Part shown: positions 1 to 8,173 of the stretch, piece after piece
Position numbering within the stretch: the stretch's first letter is position 1
How the letters are laid out: every line of letters begins with the position of its first letter
Origin: Parahaliea mediterranea
Lineage (GTDB): Bacteria > Pseudomonadota > Gammaproteobacteria > Pseudomonadales > Halieaceae
Direction of reading: 5' to 3'
DNA: 64,000 bases
Assembly (NCBI RefSeq): GCF_017255185.1
Contig: NZ_JAFKCZ010000011.1
Location: 99,922-163,921, forward strand
Position numbers and translations under genes: made by a program
The notes under the pieces: model-generated
Database searches by the model: none
What the model saw: the letters and a program-made list of their open reading frames with translations, nothing else
What the model was told of the DNA's origin: nothing

Positions 1-704
1 CCGCAGCCCTGCAGGACCTTGAACCGCGCCCGTGGAAACAGGGCCTCGATGGCATCGCGGTGCCCGGGCAGAATGTAGTCGGACAGCTCGCCCTTGATAA
101 ACAGGGTCTCGCCCGGGAAGGGTACGGCGGCGGACAGGGCCTCGCGCACGGCGGCGTAGTCCCGCTGCAAGCCTTCAAGGTTGAAGCGCCAGCGGTAGCG
201 CCCGTCCTCCCCCCGCGCCAGGCTCAGGGCCAGGAACTGGCGCACGCCCTCCTCCTCCACATGGGCGGCCATGCACAGGTCCGCCTCCGTGCGCGAGGAA
301 GGGGCCTCGCGGACCACGGCCTCGAGGGCGGCAAAGACCGCCTCGTGGTGGGAGGGATAGGCCACCGGCGCGATATCCGCCACCACCAGGCGCGCCACAC
401 TGTCCGGCGCGTCCAGGGCGATACGCATCGCCACCTTGCCGCCCAGGGAGTGCCCCACCAGATGCGCCCGTTCGACGCCCCTCTCGGCCATCCAGTCGCG
501 GACCGCGCCGGCCAGGGTGTCCAGGGTCATCTTCTCGAGCCAGCCGGAACGGCCGTGATTGGGCAGGTCCAGGCTGTGCACCCGGTAGCGGTCCTGGAGT
601 GAACGCGAGAGCACCCCCAGGTTGTTGCCCGCGCCGAACAGCCCGTGCAACAGGATCACGTCCGCGCCGTCGCCGGCGGTGGAGGAATGGATGTTCGGGC
701 TCAC
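1..704 (-). CDS. alpha/beta hydrolase, YbfF-like esterase (3' end cut by window)
   Basis: Reading the minus strand gives an uninterrupted alpha/beta-hydrolase frame that runs off the window start, so the C-terminus is missing. Visible motifs are HGLFGAGNN near residues 20-28, DLPNHGRS at 46-53 and the nucleophile elbow GHSLGG with Ser86. This pattern matches the YbfF/MenH-like acyl-CoA or ester hydrolases. No ATG lies between the upstream in-frame stop and the conserved core, so I chose the GTG at 704, which has GGAGG about 11 nt upstream. Family: esterase or thioesterase; substrate unknown. It is divergent from the lipoprotein gene at 770, with only 65 bp between the two starts. Confidence 0.85.
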   Translation of the reverse strand, partial: MSPNIHSSTAGDGADVILLHGLFGAGNNLGVLSRSLQDRYRVHSLDLPNHGRSGWLEKMTLDTLAGAVRDWMAERGVERAHLVGHSLGGKVAMRIALDAPDSVARLVVADIAPVAYPSHHEAVFAALEAVVREAPSSRTEADLCMAAHVEEEGVRQFLALSLARGEDGRYRWRFNLEGLQRDYAAVREALSAAVPFPGETLFIKGELSDYILPGHRDAIEALFPRARFKVLQGC

Positions 705-769
705 TGCGCGCTGTGCCTCCGGGGAGATTTTGCTACCATGCGCCCCACTATAACGGATTGGGAGTCAGC

Positions 770-1564
770 ATGCGTTTGTTCCGTACCGCCATTCATCTCG
801 GCACCGCCCTGGGCCTGGCCGGCCTGTTGCTGGGTTGCAGCACCGGCCCGACCTACAACCCCACTACTTTTCCATTCGAGATGAACGAGTCACTGGTCGC
901 CGCCACCAAGGTCAAGACCGTCATTATTCCCCACGTCAACCTGGGGCCGCCCTCGCGCAACTATCTCGAGGACGCCGAGCCCCGGATCGACGGCCAGGTC
1001 AGCAGCTACCTGAAGGAACAGGGCTACAAGGTGCTGCCCCAGCGCGAGTTCCGCCGGCACTGGAACACCGCGGTCAGGGCCTACGGCGACCCGATCGACC
1101 CCACCACCGGCAAGGTCAACATGAAGAGCTTCGTGCAGATCATGCACAGCGTGCGCGACCAGCTGCGCAAAACCACCGACCTGGACGCCTTCGTATTCAC
1201 CGACATCGTGGAGTTCGAGGTGCCGTTCAACGGCGGCCTGAAACACCTGGCGCGCTGGGACGGCGTGTCCCGCCGCCCCTCGCTGCAGGGCCCGGGCAGC
1301 GGAGTCACCGCCGATTTCGACTGGAACACCGCCGCCGCGGTCACCTCGCTGCAGATCAGCATCTACGACATGGAGCTGGAGCGCATGTTCGCCAGCCGCG
1401 GGGGCCTGGACGCCACCGACGCCATCGACACCCGCTCCTCCAGCGGACGCTACGTGCGCCGCCGCAATATCCTGGAGAACGAGGACTACATCCTCGAGGG
1501 CATCAAGCTCGCCTTCCACCCCTTCATCGCCTGGGAGGACTGGCCCGGTAATCCCGACGACTAG
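770..1564 (+). CDS. putative lipoprotein of unknown function
   Basis: A 264-residue protein. The N-terminus is a lipoprotein signal with a short basic start, a hydrophobic stretch and a lipobox LLLGC, so it is probably anchored in the outer membrane or periplasm. I do not recognise the mature domain. It has an alternating alpha/beta composition and ends with the segment ILEGIKLAFHPFIAWEDWP. An in-frame extension upstream (from 599) would run through the divergent hydrolase gene and lacks the signal, so the ATG at 770 is preferred, with GGAG about 7 nt upstream. It converges with the HupE gene, leaving three bases between the stops. Confidence 0.75.
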   Translation: MRLFRTAIHLGTALGLAGLLLGCSTGPTYNPTTFPFEMNESLVAATKVKTVIIPHVNLGPPSRNYLEDAEPRIDGQVSSYLKEQGYKVLPQREFRRHWNTAVRAYGDPIDPTTGKVNMKSFVQIMHSVRDQLRKTTDLDAFVFTDIVEFEVPFNGGLKHLARWDGVSRRPSLQGPGSGVTADFDWNTAAAVTSLQISIYDMELERMFASRGGLDATDAIDTRSSSGRYVRRRNILENEDYILEGIKLAFHPFIAWEDWPGNPDD

Positions 1565-1567
1565 GCC

Positions 1568-2566
1568 CTAGCCGGCCAGCACCTCGACACCGCGCTGCAG
1601 ACACCACATCGCGGAGAGTGCACCGAGCAGATAGACCGGTACGGGCAGCAGGCGCCGTTGCCAGCTGCCCAGGGGCCGGCGGATGAACAGCCACAGCACC
1701 AGCACCAGCGCGATAAAGGCGATCTGCCCCACTTCGATGCCGACGTTGAAAAACAGCAGCGCCAGGGGCACGTTGTCCTGGGGCAGGCCCGTTTCGGCCA
1801 GGGCGCCGGCAAAGCCCATGCCATGCAGCAGGCCGAAGCCCCCCGCCAGCCACCAGGGATGGCGCTTGAGCGAGCCGCCGCTGCGGGTCAACTCCACCGC
1901 CAACACGAAAATACTCAGGGCAATGGTGAACTCCACCAGGGCCACCGGGTAGTGAATGTAGCCCAGCGCCGCCAGGGACAGGGTCACACTGTGGCCGACG
2001 GTAAAGGCGGTGATGGTCCACAGCAGGCGGCGCCCGTTGCCCACCAGCAGGATCAGGCCAAACACGAACAACAGGTGGTCCACGCCGCCCCAGATATGCT
2101 CGATGCCCAGCACCGTGTAGTCGCTCATCACCTTGCCGGCCCCGGGTTCGGCGGGAATCACGAAGGAGGCCTGCTCGGCGCTCAGTACCTGCTGGTAGTG
2201 ACGGCCGTCTCGCAGGCTCAACATGACCATCGCCGTGGCCTGGTTGGCCCCCAGGGCCGTCACCCCCAGGCTCTCCCCCACCAGGCCGTCGTCATCGAGG
2301 CCGCTGCAATCGAGCTGCCAGCTGTAGACCCGCCCGGTCCCCTCGAGCTGGGCGGGGTTGCTGCGGGCGACCTCGCAGGCCGCCGGCCACTGCGGGCGCA
2401 TGGGCACGTTACTGGTGGCTTGAACGGGTGTTTTCCACACCACGTTGTACTGGCCCTCGCCGATCTCGGTGACTTTCAGCAACGAGGGGGCGAAACGGTG
2501 GGCCTGGGCGGGGAGCGCCAGCAGCAGCAAGCCCAGCAGCGCGGCGACATAACGCAGGGGGTTCAC
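1568..2566 (-). CDS. HupE/UreJ-family membrane protein
   Basis: 332 residues. A cleavable signal (ending around PAQA) is followed by a periplasmic domain of about 150 residues. The C-terminal half has about six membrane helices carrying the HupE/UreJ_2 signature GIEHIWGGVDHLLFVFG and a following FTVGHSVTLSLA. Related proteins are linked to nickel or cobalt handling, but I see no hydrogenase or urease here, so the metal role is not established. The start is GTG at 2566, overlapping the stop of the upstream PpiC-like gene as GTGA, so the two are translationally coupled. This HupE plus prolyl-isomerase pairing suggests a joint role in membrane-protein maturation or metal uptake (inference). Confidence 0.85.
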   Translation of the reverse strand: MNPLRYVAALLGLLLLALPAQAHRFAPSLLKVTEIGEGQYNVVWKTPVQATSNVPMRPQWPAACEVARSNPAQLEGTGRVYSWQLDCSGLDDDGLVGESLGVTALGANQATAMVMLSLRDGRHYQQVLSAEQASFVIPAEPGAGKVMSDYTVLGIEHIWGGVDHLLFVFGLILLVGNGRRLLWTITAFTVGHSVTLSLAALGYIHYPVALVEFTIALSIFVLAVELTRSGGSLKRHPWWLAGGFGLLHGMGFAGALAETGLPQDNVPLALLFFNVGIEVGQIAFIALVLVLWLFIRRPLGSWQRRLLPVPVYLLGALSAMWCLQRGVEVLAG

Positions 2567-3495
2567 AGGCGCACCTCGTACTGTTGGCGCAGCTTGTCGA
2601 TGGCACCCGCCAGGGCATCGGCGCGCTGGCGCGACTCCAAATCACGCAACAACCGCGGGCGCACCTCCGCCAGGGTGGCGTCCCGCGCCGGCTCGATATC
2701 CTCCACCCACACGTAGTGCAAGCCGTAGGTGGAACGGATCGGGCCCACCCAGCTCCGCGGCCGCGGTTCGGCCTGCTGCAGGTTCATCACGAAGGTCGAA
2801 CCAAAGTTGCGGGCCAGCTGGTCCGGGGTCTGGCGGGTAAACTGGTAGCCGGGCAGGAACGGAGAACTCATCGTCCGCGCGGCCGCGGCGTCCAGTCCCC
2901 GCTCGGCAATAGTGTCGATCACCGCCGGAATCTCGCCCTCGCGCTGGCGGTTGAAATAGAGTTGCTCGATGGAGTAGCGCGGCGCCCGGCGCAACTCCTC
3001 GCGACGCTCGGCGAAACTGGCGGCGATATCCTCCCCGGTGACCGGGGCGGGGGGATTGGCCGCCAATAGCAGCTGCTCCATCACCTGGATCATGCGCCGC
3101 TTGATCACCTCGTCGCCCAGGTGCAGGCGCATCTCCAGTGCCTGGTCGTACAGCTCCTGCTCGGACTTGCCCTCGGCGAGCTGCAAAAAATGCATATTGC
3201 GCAGCAGGCGCTGATACACCACCTGGTCGTAGAGGTGTAAATCCAGCTCCAGGGCGCGCTGGAAAAGCATGTCCCTGTCCAGTTCCTGGGCGATCAGGCG
3301 CTGGCTTTGCGCCGCCGTGGGCGGGCGCCCGGTAGCCGCCAGCCACTGCTGCTCGAGGGTCTCGACGCGCGCCTCGCTGAGGGGGCCTACCACGGGCTTG
3401 GGCGCCGGGAAGGCCATGCGCTGCAGTTCAAACAGCACAAATCCCAGCACGATAAAGTGTAACCACGGCCGGTTCAGCCGCGACAGCCATGACAT
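2563..3495 (-). CDS. PpiC/SurA-like membrane-anchored peptidyl-prolyl isomerase
   Basis: 310 residues from the ATG at 3495. A TTG at 3507 would add four residues and overlap the upstream stop as TTGA. An N-terminal hydrophobic anchor (WLHFIVLGFVLFELQ) is followed by a helical N-domain rich in Glu, Gln and Arg, then a parvulin-like region. That region has the family-like features YSIEQLYFNRQREGE near the middle and a C-terminal SVRLHYVWV-like strand read here as TYGLHYVWVEDIEPA. Parvulins of this layout act as periplasmic folding chaperones. It sits between a crotonase (8 bp upstream) and the coupled HupE gene. Whether the isomerase site is active cannot be told by eye. Confidence 0.7.
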   Translation of the reverse strand: MSWLSRLNRPWLHFIVLGFVLFELQRMAFPAPKPVVGPLSEARVETLEQQWLAATGRPPTAAQSQRLIAQELDRDMLFQRALELDLHLYDQVVYQRLLRNMHFLQLAEGKSEQELYDQALEMRLHLGDEVIKRRMIQVMEQLLLAANPPAPVTGEDIAASFAERREELRRAPRYSIEQLYFNRQREGEIPAVIDTIAERGLDAAAARTMSSPFLPGYQFTRQTPDQLARNFGSTFVMNLQQAEPRPRSWVGPIRSTYGLHYVWVEDIEPARDATLAEVRPRLLRDLESRQRADALAGAIDKLRQQYEVRL

Positions 3496-3503
3496 AGCGA
3501 CGG

Positions 3504-4316
3504 TCAATCCTCGTAGCGAGCGACGCTCTTGCCGGCCTGGGCGCCGATCCCCGCCATCAGGTCGGCCTCGCTGAGCATGCCGGCATTCCAGGTGGCGACA
3601 TGGTTGAGGCCATCCTGCACCGAGTGGTCCCGGGCGTAGAGCAGCATTTCCTTGGTGCCGCGAATGGCCAGCGGCGACTTGGCCGCGATCTCGCGGGCAA
3701 TCTTGTGCACCTCGGCGTAGAGGGTCTCGCGGTCGGCGAAGACCCGGTTGACGAAGCCCAGTTCCCGGGCCTCCTCGGCACCGACGTCGCGGCCGGTGTA
3801 GGCCAGTTCACGCACCACGCCCTGGGGAATCAGGCGCGGCAGGCGCTGCAGGGTGCCGACATCGGCGGTCATGCCGATATCGATCTCGCGGATGGAAAAG
3901 TAGGCGTCGGCGCTGGCATAGCGCATGTCGCAGCAGCAGGTGAGGTCCACCCCACCGCCGATGCAGGTGTTGTGAATGGCCGCCAGCACCGGCTTGCGGC
4001 ATTTTTCCAGGGCGCTGAGGTTGTCCTGCATGCGCAGCACGGTGCGGCGAAAGTGCTCCGACTGCCGCGCCCGGTCCTCGCTGTCGCCCTTGATGCCGGC
4101 GAACATGTCCAGGTCGATGCCGGAACAGAAGTGGCGCCCGTTGCCGGTGAGCACCACCGCGCGCACGCCGGCCTCGTCGTCCAGCCACTCGAAGCAGGCC
4201 TGCAACTCGCGCCACATGGCGGGGTTCATGGCGTTGGCCTTGTCGGGACGGTTCAGGGCGACGGTGGCGACCTTGTCCTCGATCGCCAGTGACAGTGTCT
4301 CGAACTGCGGGGGCAT
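3504..4316 (-). CDS. crotonase family, delta(3,5)-delta(2,4)-dienoyl-CoA isomerase-like
   Basis: 270 residues, full length for a crotonase. The oxyanion-hole segments are FCSGIDL and CIGGGVDL. Asp124 (GGGVD), Glu144 (REIDIG) and Asp152 (TADVG) have exactly the 20- and 8-residue spacing of the three acidic catalytic residues of mammalian ECH1. The stretch TADVGTLQRLPR is also typical of ECH1. The enzyme would shift double bonds of dienoyl-CoAs during beta-oxidation of odd-position unsaturated fatty acids. ATG at 4316. It is the first gene of a three-gene minus-strand run with the PpiC- and HupE-like genes, which is not an obvious functional partnership. Confidence 0.88.
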   Translation of the reverse strand: MPPQFETLSLAIEDKVATVALNRPDKANAMNPAMWRELQACFEWLDDEAGVRAVVLTGNGRHFCSGIDLDMFAGIKGDSEDRARQSEHFRRTVLRMQDNLSALEKCRKPVLAAIHNTCIGGGVDLTCCCDMRYASADAYFSIREIDIGMTADVGTLQRLPRLIPQGVVRELAYTGRDVGAEEARELGFVNRVFADRETLYAEVHKIAREIAAKSPLAIRGTKEMLLYARDHSVQDGLNHVATWNAGMLSEADLMAGIGAQAGKSVARYED

Positions 4317-4348
4317 GATAAGTCTCTCCAGGCTGGACGTGATTGAGT

Positions 4349-4906
4349 TTACCAGTGATTGAGGTAACTGTCGGGGGGCAGTTCCGGCAGGGGCTTGGCG
4401 CGACCCGCGCGGGTTCCCAGGTAGAGAAAACCGACGATTTCCTCGTTGGGCGCCAGGCCCAGGGCCGCCATTACCCGCCGGTCGAAGGCCGGGGCGCCGG
4501 TGCGCCAGATACCGGCGAAGCCCTGGGCCTCGGCGGCGAGCAGGATGGCCTGGGCGGCGCAGCCGGCTGAGAGCCGCTGTTCCACCGCGGGCACCTTCGG
4601 GTGTTCGCTGATCCGCGCCACCACCACCAGCAGCAAGGGCGCGCGCAGGGGGGCGTTGCGGGCCTTTTGCCGCGCGGCCTCGTCCGCCGCCGGATCGCGC
4701 TCGAGCAGGCAGCGCTCCAGCACCTCGCCGAAATCCCGGCGGCGCTCGCCGGCGATAGTGAGGAAGCGCCAGGGGCGCAGCCAGGCGTGGTCGGGCACCC
4801 GGGTGGCCGCCACGATCATTTCCCGCAGCTCGGCCTCGCCGGGGCCCGGCGCCTCGAGCTTGGCCGCCGAGTTGCGTTGCTGCAGGAATTTCAATACTTC
4901 CGACAT
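4349..4906 (-). CDS. nitroreductase family protein, YdjA-like
   Basis: 185 residues from the ATG at 4906; a TTG two codons upstream is possible but less likely. This is the short nitroreductase type. The N-terminal QQRNSAAKLEAPGP resembles the FMN-phosphate-binding start (RRSxxxL), PDHAWLRPWRFL is the family core, and the glycine-rich GFAGIWRTGA follows. Expected to be an FMN-dependent NAD(P)H oxidoreductase dimer with an unknown substrate. It is 32 bp upstream of the dienoyl-CoA isomerase gene on the same strand. It does not resemble the FbiB C-terminal domain closely enough to tie it to the F420 cluster. Confidence 0.82.
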   Translation of the reverse strand: MSEVLKFLQQRNSAAKLEAPGPGEAELREMIVAATRVPDHAWLRPWRFLTIAGERRRDFGEVLERCLLERDPAADEAARQKARNAPLRAPLLLVVVARISEHPKVPAVEQRLSAGCAAQAILLAAEAQGFAGIWRTGAPAFDRRVMAALGLAPNEEIVGFLYLGTRAGRAKPLPELPPDSYLNHW

Positions 4907-4991
4907 GGTCAATCTTGCTGCCTAAAAATGTTGCCGCATGATAACAGCATTCCCGCCCGCCGCACGCGCCCGATTGCCGCGCTCCCTGGCG

Positions 4992-5801
4992 CTAGAGGGG
5001 CGACGGACCCACCAGGATATTCATAAAGCCCGCGTCGCCGGCGCAGCCATCCACGTTGTCGCACCAGCGCGCCAGCTCCGCGGCGGAGGTGGGCGCCAGT
5101 ACGTGTTCGATATGGTCGACGATCCACAGCGGCTGCCCGAGGCCCGCCAGCAACTCCACCAGCCGCCGGCCGCTGCTGCCGGCCTGGCGCAGGGACAGGG
5201 GTGTCAGTTCAATGAGAATGCGCGGCGGCGCCGGCAGGGTCCGCAGCAGCGGCAGCAGGCCGAGCATCACTTCGTATTCAAAGCCCTGGGTGTCCACTTT
5301 CAACATGTCCATGCGGGTAACACGGGTGGCGAGGTAATCGGCCCCGTGCAACAGGCGCACCGGCACCTGGCGCCGCGCCTCGCCGGCGGCGAACAGCTGG
5401 TGATCGCCGAGATTGTCCGGGCTCAGGAACAATTGACCGGTGCTGTCCGTCGCCGCCAGTCCGGCCTCCACCACCGCCACCCGCGCATCGAAGCCGTTGC
5501 GCCGCACATTGGCCCGCAGCAGGCGCGCGTTGTCGGGGTCGGGCTCGAAGGCGTATACCCGGCCCTCCGCGCCCACGCCATCGGCGGCCAGCACGGTGAA
5601 ATAACCCAGGTTGGCGCCCACGTCGACGAACACGCCCCCCGGCAGCAGCGCGGCCCGCACCAGGGCGGTCTCGAAAGGCTCCCAAATGCCCCGCTCGCGC
5701 AGCTGGCGGGATATACAGCGGTCCCGATCGCCGTGCACCACCAGGCTGAGCCGCGACCCAGCGCCCGGCAGCGCCAGCGATACCGCTTCCTCAGGAGGCA
5801 T
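4992..5801 (-). CDS. FkbM family SAM-dependent methyltransferase
   Basis: 269 residues. Motif I is FVDVGANLGYFTVLAA (about residues 58-73), followed by VYAFEPDPDNARLLRANV, and later MDMLKVDTQGFEYEVMLGL, the classic FkbM post-motif. The C-terminal region has ILIELTPLSLRQAG. FkbM proteins O-methylate sugars or small natural products; the substrate here is unknown. The ATG at 5801 lies inside the 3' end of the AraC regulator gene (11-nt overlap), so the two are probably co-transcribed and coupled. Confidence 0.88.
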   Translation of the reverse strand: MPPEEAVSLALPGAGSRLSLVVHGDRDRCISRQLRERGIWEPFETALVRAALLPGGVFVDVGANLGYFTVLAADGVGAEGRVYAFEPDPDNARLLRANVRRNGFDARVAVVEAGLAATDSTGQLFLSPDNLGDHQLFAAGEARRQVPVRLLHGADYLATRVTRMDMLKVDTQGFEYEVMLGLLPLLRTLPAPPRILIELTPLSLRQAGSSGRRLVELLAGLGQPLWIVDHIEHVLAPTSAAELARWCDNVDGCAGDAGFMNILVGPSPL

Positions 5802-6813
5802 AGGCCCCCGGCGACACGCCGGTCCAGCGGTGGAAGGCCCGGGAAAAACTGCTGGTATCGGCGAAGCCCAGCAGGAAGGCGATTTCGGTCAACGACTGCC
5901 GCGGTTCCTGGCCCAGGTAGGCGCGGGCCAGTTCCAGGCGCGTGTCGTTGAGCAGCTGGTTGAAGGAGGTGCCCTCGGCGCTCAACTTGCGCTGCAGGCT
6001 GCGCCCGCTCATGCCCAGGGCCCGGGCGTAGTGCTCGTGGCCCTGGGCGCCCCCCGGCAGCTCCCTTACCAGCAGGCCGCGCAGGCGGGTGGCCACGCTG
6101 CCAAGCTCCAGGCGCTGCAGGTAGTCCTCCACCACCCGGTCGTTGGAGCGGGCCAGGTCCTCGTTGCCCCACTCCAGGGCTTGCTCCAGGGTCGCGCGCT
6201 CGAAGCGCATGCTGTAGCGCGGCGCGCCGAAGGCCACCGGCGCGCGGAAAAACTCCAGGAACGGTTGCTCATCGCGGCAGGCCCCGCGCATCAACTCGAC
6301 CGCCTCGGGGGCGAAGTCGCGGCCCTTGATCTTGCGACAGGAGCGCAGTATCAGCGACAGGATGGCCTCCATCGCCTCCAGCGCCGGGCCGAGCTCCGGC
6401 GCCAACGGATACCAGGACATGGTCACGCTGCGATCGTCACAGTGCAGCTCCACCCGGGCCGCGTCGGACACCATGACGTTGAAGCGCGCCACCCGCCGCA
6501 GGGCCTCCAACAGCGTGCTGCTGGCCATGAAGGCGTAACCCAGGGCGTGGAAGGTCGTTTGGCTCGAGTAGCGCGGCACCCACAGGCCGAGGCTCTCGTC
6601 GCCCACGGCCCGGACGCCCTCGCGCCACAGGTCGGTGGTGGCCGCCAGCGGCAGCCGGGCGTCGGGCGCGGCGAGCTGGTCGAGGCTCAGGCCGGCACCG
6701 GCGACCAGCGCGTCCGCGTCACAGCCGTGGTCGCGCAGCGCCAGCACCAGCACCTTGGTCCAGCTGCACAACACGGTGGGCGCCTGGCCCGGTTCAGCTT
6801 GTCGATGTGGCAT
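5791..6813 (-). CDS. AraC-family transcriptional regulator (OruR/ArgR-like N-terminal domain)
   Basis: 340 residues. The N-terminal ~200 residues match the arabinose-binding-domain-like sensory region found in regulators such as OruR, with LWVPRYSSQTTFHALGYAFMASSTLLEALRR-type sequence. The C-terminal ~100 residues hold two HTH motifs: MSGRSLQRKLSAEGTSFNQLL and IAFLLGFADTSSFSRAFHRW. It is divergent from the HMG-CoA reductase gene with 113 bp between starts, so that gene is the natural target (inference). It overlaps the FkbM gene downstream. The effector is unknown. Confidence 0.85.
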   Translation of the reverse strand: MPHRQAEPGQAPTVLCSWTKVLVLALRDHGCDADALVAGAGLSLDQLAAPDARLPLAATTDLWREGVRAVGDESLGLWVPRYSSQTTFHALGYAFMASSTLLEALRRVARFNVMVSDAARVELHCDDRSVTMSWYPLAPELGPALEAMEAILSLILRSCRKIKGRDFAPEAVELMRGACRDEQPFLEFFRAPVAFGAPRYSMRFERATLEQALEWGNEDLARSNDRVVEDYLQRLELGSVATRLRGLLVRELPGGAQGHEHYARALGMSGRSLQRKLSAEGTSFNQLLNDTRLELARAYLGQEPRQSLTEIAFLLGFADTSSFSRAFHRWTGVSPGAYAS

Positions 6814-6926
6814 GTTGGGTCATGATCTTGGCGCGATGGGGCATGCACGGGTCGAGGAGCCTGTATATCGTAAGCGTCGCTGTAATGTCCATATGATCGC
6901 CATAATACCGGAGATACAGAACGCTT
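6814..6926. promoter_or_regulatory. divergent intergenic region between araC-type regulator and HMG-CoA reductase
   Basis: 113 bp between divergent starts. It holds AT-rich elements such as CATATGATCG and CATAAT near 6890-6908 that could serve as a -10 region for the reductase, and GGAG near 6910. I could not assign a confident -35 or an operator. Promoters for both genes must lie here or within the genes. Confidence 0.4.
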
Positions 6927-8102
6927 ATGTCCAATGATCGCATTCCCCGCAACAGGGAGAACGACTACACCCGCGAGGCCGCGGCACAGCGTCGCGACTT
7001 CGTGAGCCAGCGCACCGGCGCCTCACTGGAGCATGTCGGCCAATACTCCTTCGACCCCGCCGGCCTGCCCGGCAACATCGAGAACTTCAGCGGCATCGTG
7101 CAGATGCCGCTGGGCTTTGCCGGCCCCCTGCGGGTCAACGGCGAACACGCCCAGGGCGACTTTTACGTGCCCATGGCCACCACCGAGGGCACGCTGGTGG
7201 CAAGCTACAGCCGCGGCATGCGCCTGACCCGCGACGCCGGCGGCATCACCACCACGGTGGTGGACGACGCCATGCAGCGCTCCCCCGTGTTCGCCTTCGA
7301 AGACGCGCGCGGCGCCCGCGACTTCGGCAAATGGATCACCGACAACTTCGCCGGCATCAAGGCGGCGGCGGAGACCACCACCCGCAGCGGCAAACTGCGC
7401 AATATCGAGCAATACCATGCCAGCCGGATGCTCTACCTGCGCTTCAACCTCACCACCGGCGACGCCGCCGGGCAGAATATGTGCGGCAAGGCGACCTTTG
7501 CCGCCTGCCAGTGGATCCAGGCCAACTACGATCGCCCGATCGCGCGCTTTTTCCTCTCCGGCAACATGGACACCGACAAGAAACACTCGCAGCTGAACAC
7601 CCTGCACAGCCGCGGCAAGCGGGTGGTGGCCGAGATCACCCTGGGCCGTGATCTGCTGCAACAGCAGATGCGTACCACTCCGGAGGCCATGTACGCCGCC
7701 CGCATGACCTCCCAGTTGGGCGGTCTGATGGCGGGCGCGGTGCACAATGGCGTGCATCCGGCCAATGGTATTGCAAGTGTGTTTATTGCCACGGGACAGG
7801 ACGAAGCCAACGTGGCAGAATCCCATGCAAGCCTGGTACACGCGGAAATCACACAGGAGGGCGACTACTACTATTCCGTGACACTGCCTTCGCTGATTGT
7901 CGCCACCTACGGCGGCGGCACCGGCTTGGCCACCCAGCGCGAATGCCTGGAAGTAATAGCTTGTTACGGGGCGGGCAAAGCGCGTAAATTGGCCGAAATC
8001 ATTGCGGCCACGGTGCTGTGCGGGGAGGTATCCCTGGGCGCGGCGGTGGTCTCGGAGGAATGGGTAAGCAGTCACGACGAACTGGGACGCAACCGCCCCT
8101 GA
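6927..8102 (+). CDS. hydroxymethylglutaryl-CoA reductase, class I-like
   Basis: 391 residues, comparable to the catalytic domain of class I HMG-CoA reductase. Catalytic residues can be placed: Glu87 in ATTEG, Lys218/219 in DTDKK, Asp292 in TGQDEAN and His383 in SSHDELGRNR. Other class I hallmarks are ENFSG (for ENVIG), MPLGFAGPL, GDAAGQNMCGKAT and YGGGTGLATQ. The DTDKK block and the late SH...NR histidine segment look more like eukaryotic or archaeal class I enzymes than bacterial class II. It interconverts HMG-CoA and mevalonate. No other mevalonate-pathway gene is in the window, so biosynthetic and catabolic roles are both open. No transmembrane segment. Confidence 0.85.
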   Translation: MSNDRIPRNRENDYTREAAAQRRDFVSQRTGASLEHVGQYSFDPAGLPGNIENFSGIVQMPLGFAGPLRVNGEHAQGDFYVPMATTEGTLVASYSRGMRLTRDAGGITTTVVDDAMQRSPVFAFEDARGARDFGKWITDNFAGIKAAAETTTRSGKLRNIEQYHASRMLYLRFNLTTGDAAGQNMCGKATFAACQWIQANYDRPIARFFLSGNMDTDKKHSQLNTLHSRGKRVVAEITLGRDLLQQQMRTTPEAMYAARMTSQLGGLMAGAVHNGVHPANGIASVFIATGQDEANVAESHASLVHAEITQEGDYYYSVTLPSLIVATYGGGTGLATQRECLEVIACYGAGKARKLAEIIAATVLCGEVSLGAAVVSEEWVSSHDELGRNRP

Positions 8103-8173
8103 CTCCGGCCTCTCAAGATTTTTTCAGTTTGATAATAGCTATAAGCAACAACATGAAAAGAGGGAGCTACACC

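Noticed and set aside
4349..4906. Nitroreductase as the missing FbiB-type dehydro-F420 reductase
   Set aside because: It is 25 kb away, next to a fatty-acid isomerase, and has the YdjA-like short form; no evidence ties it to F420.
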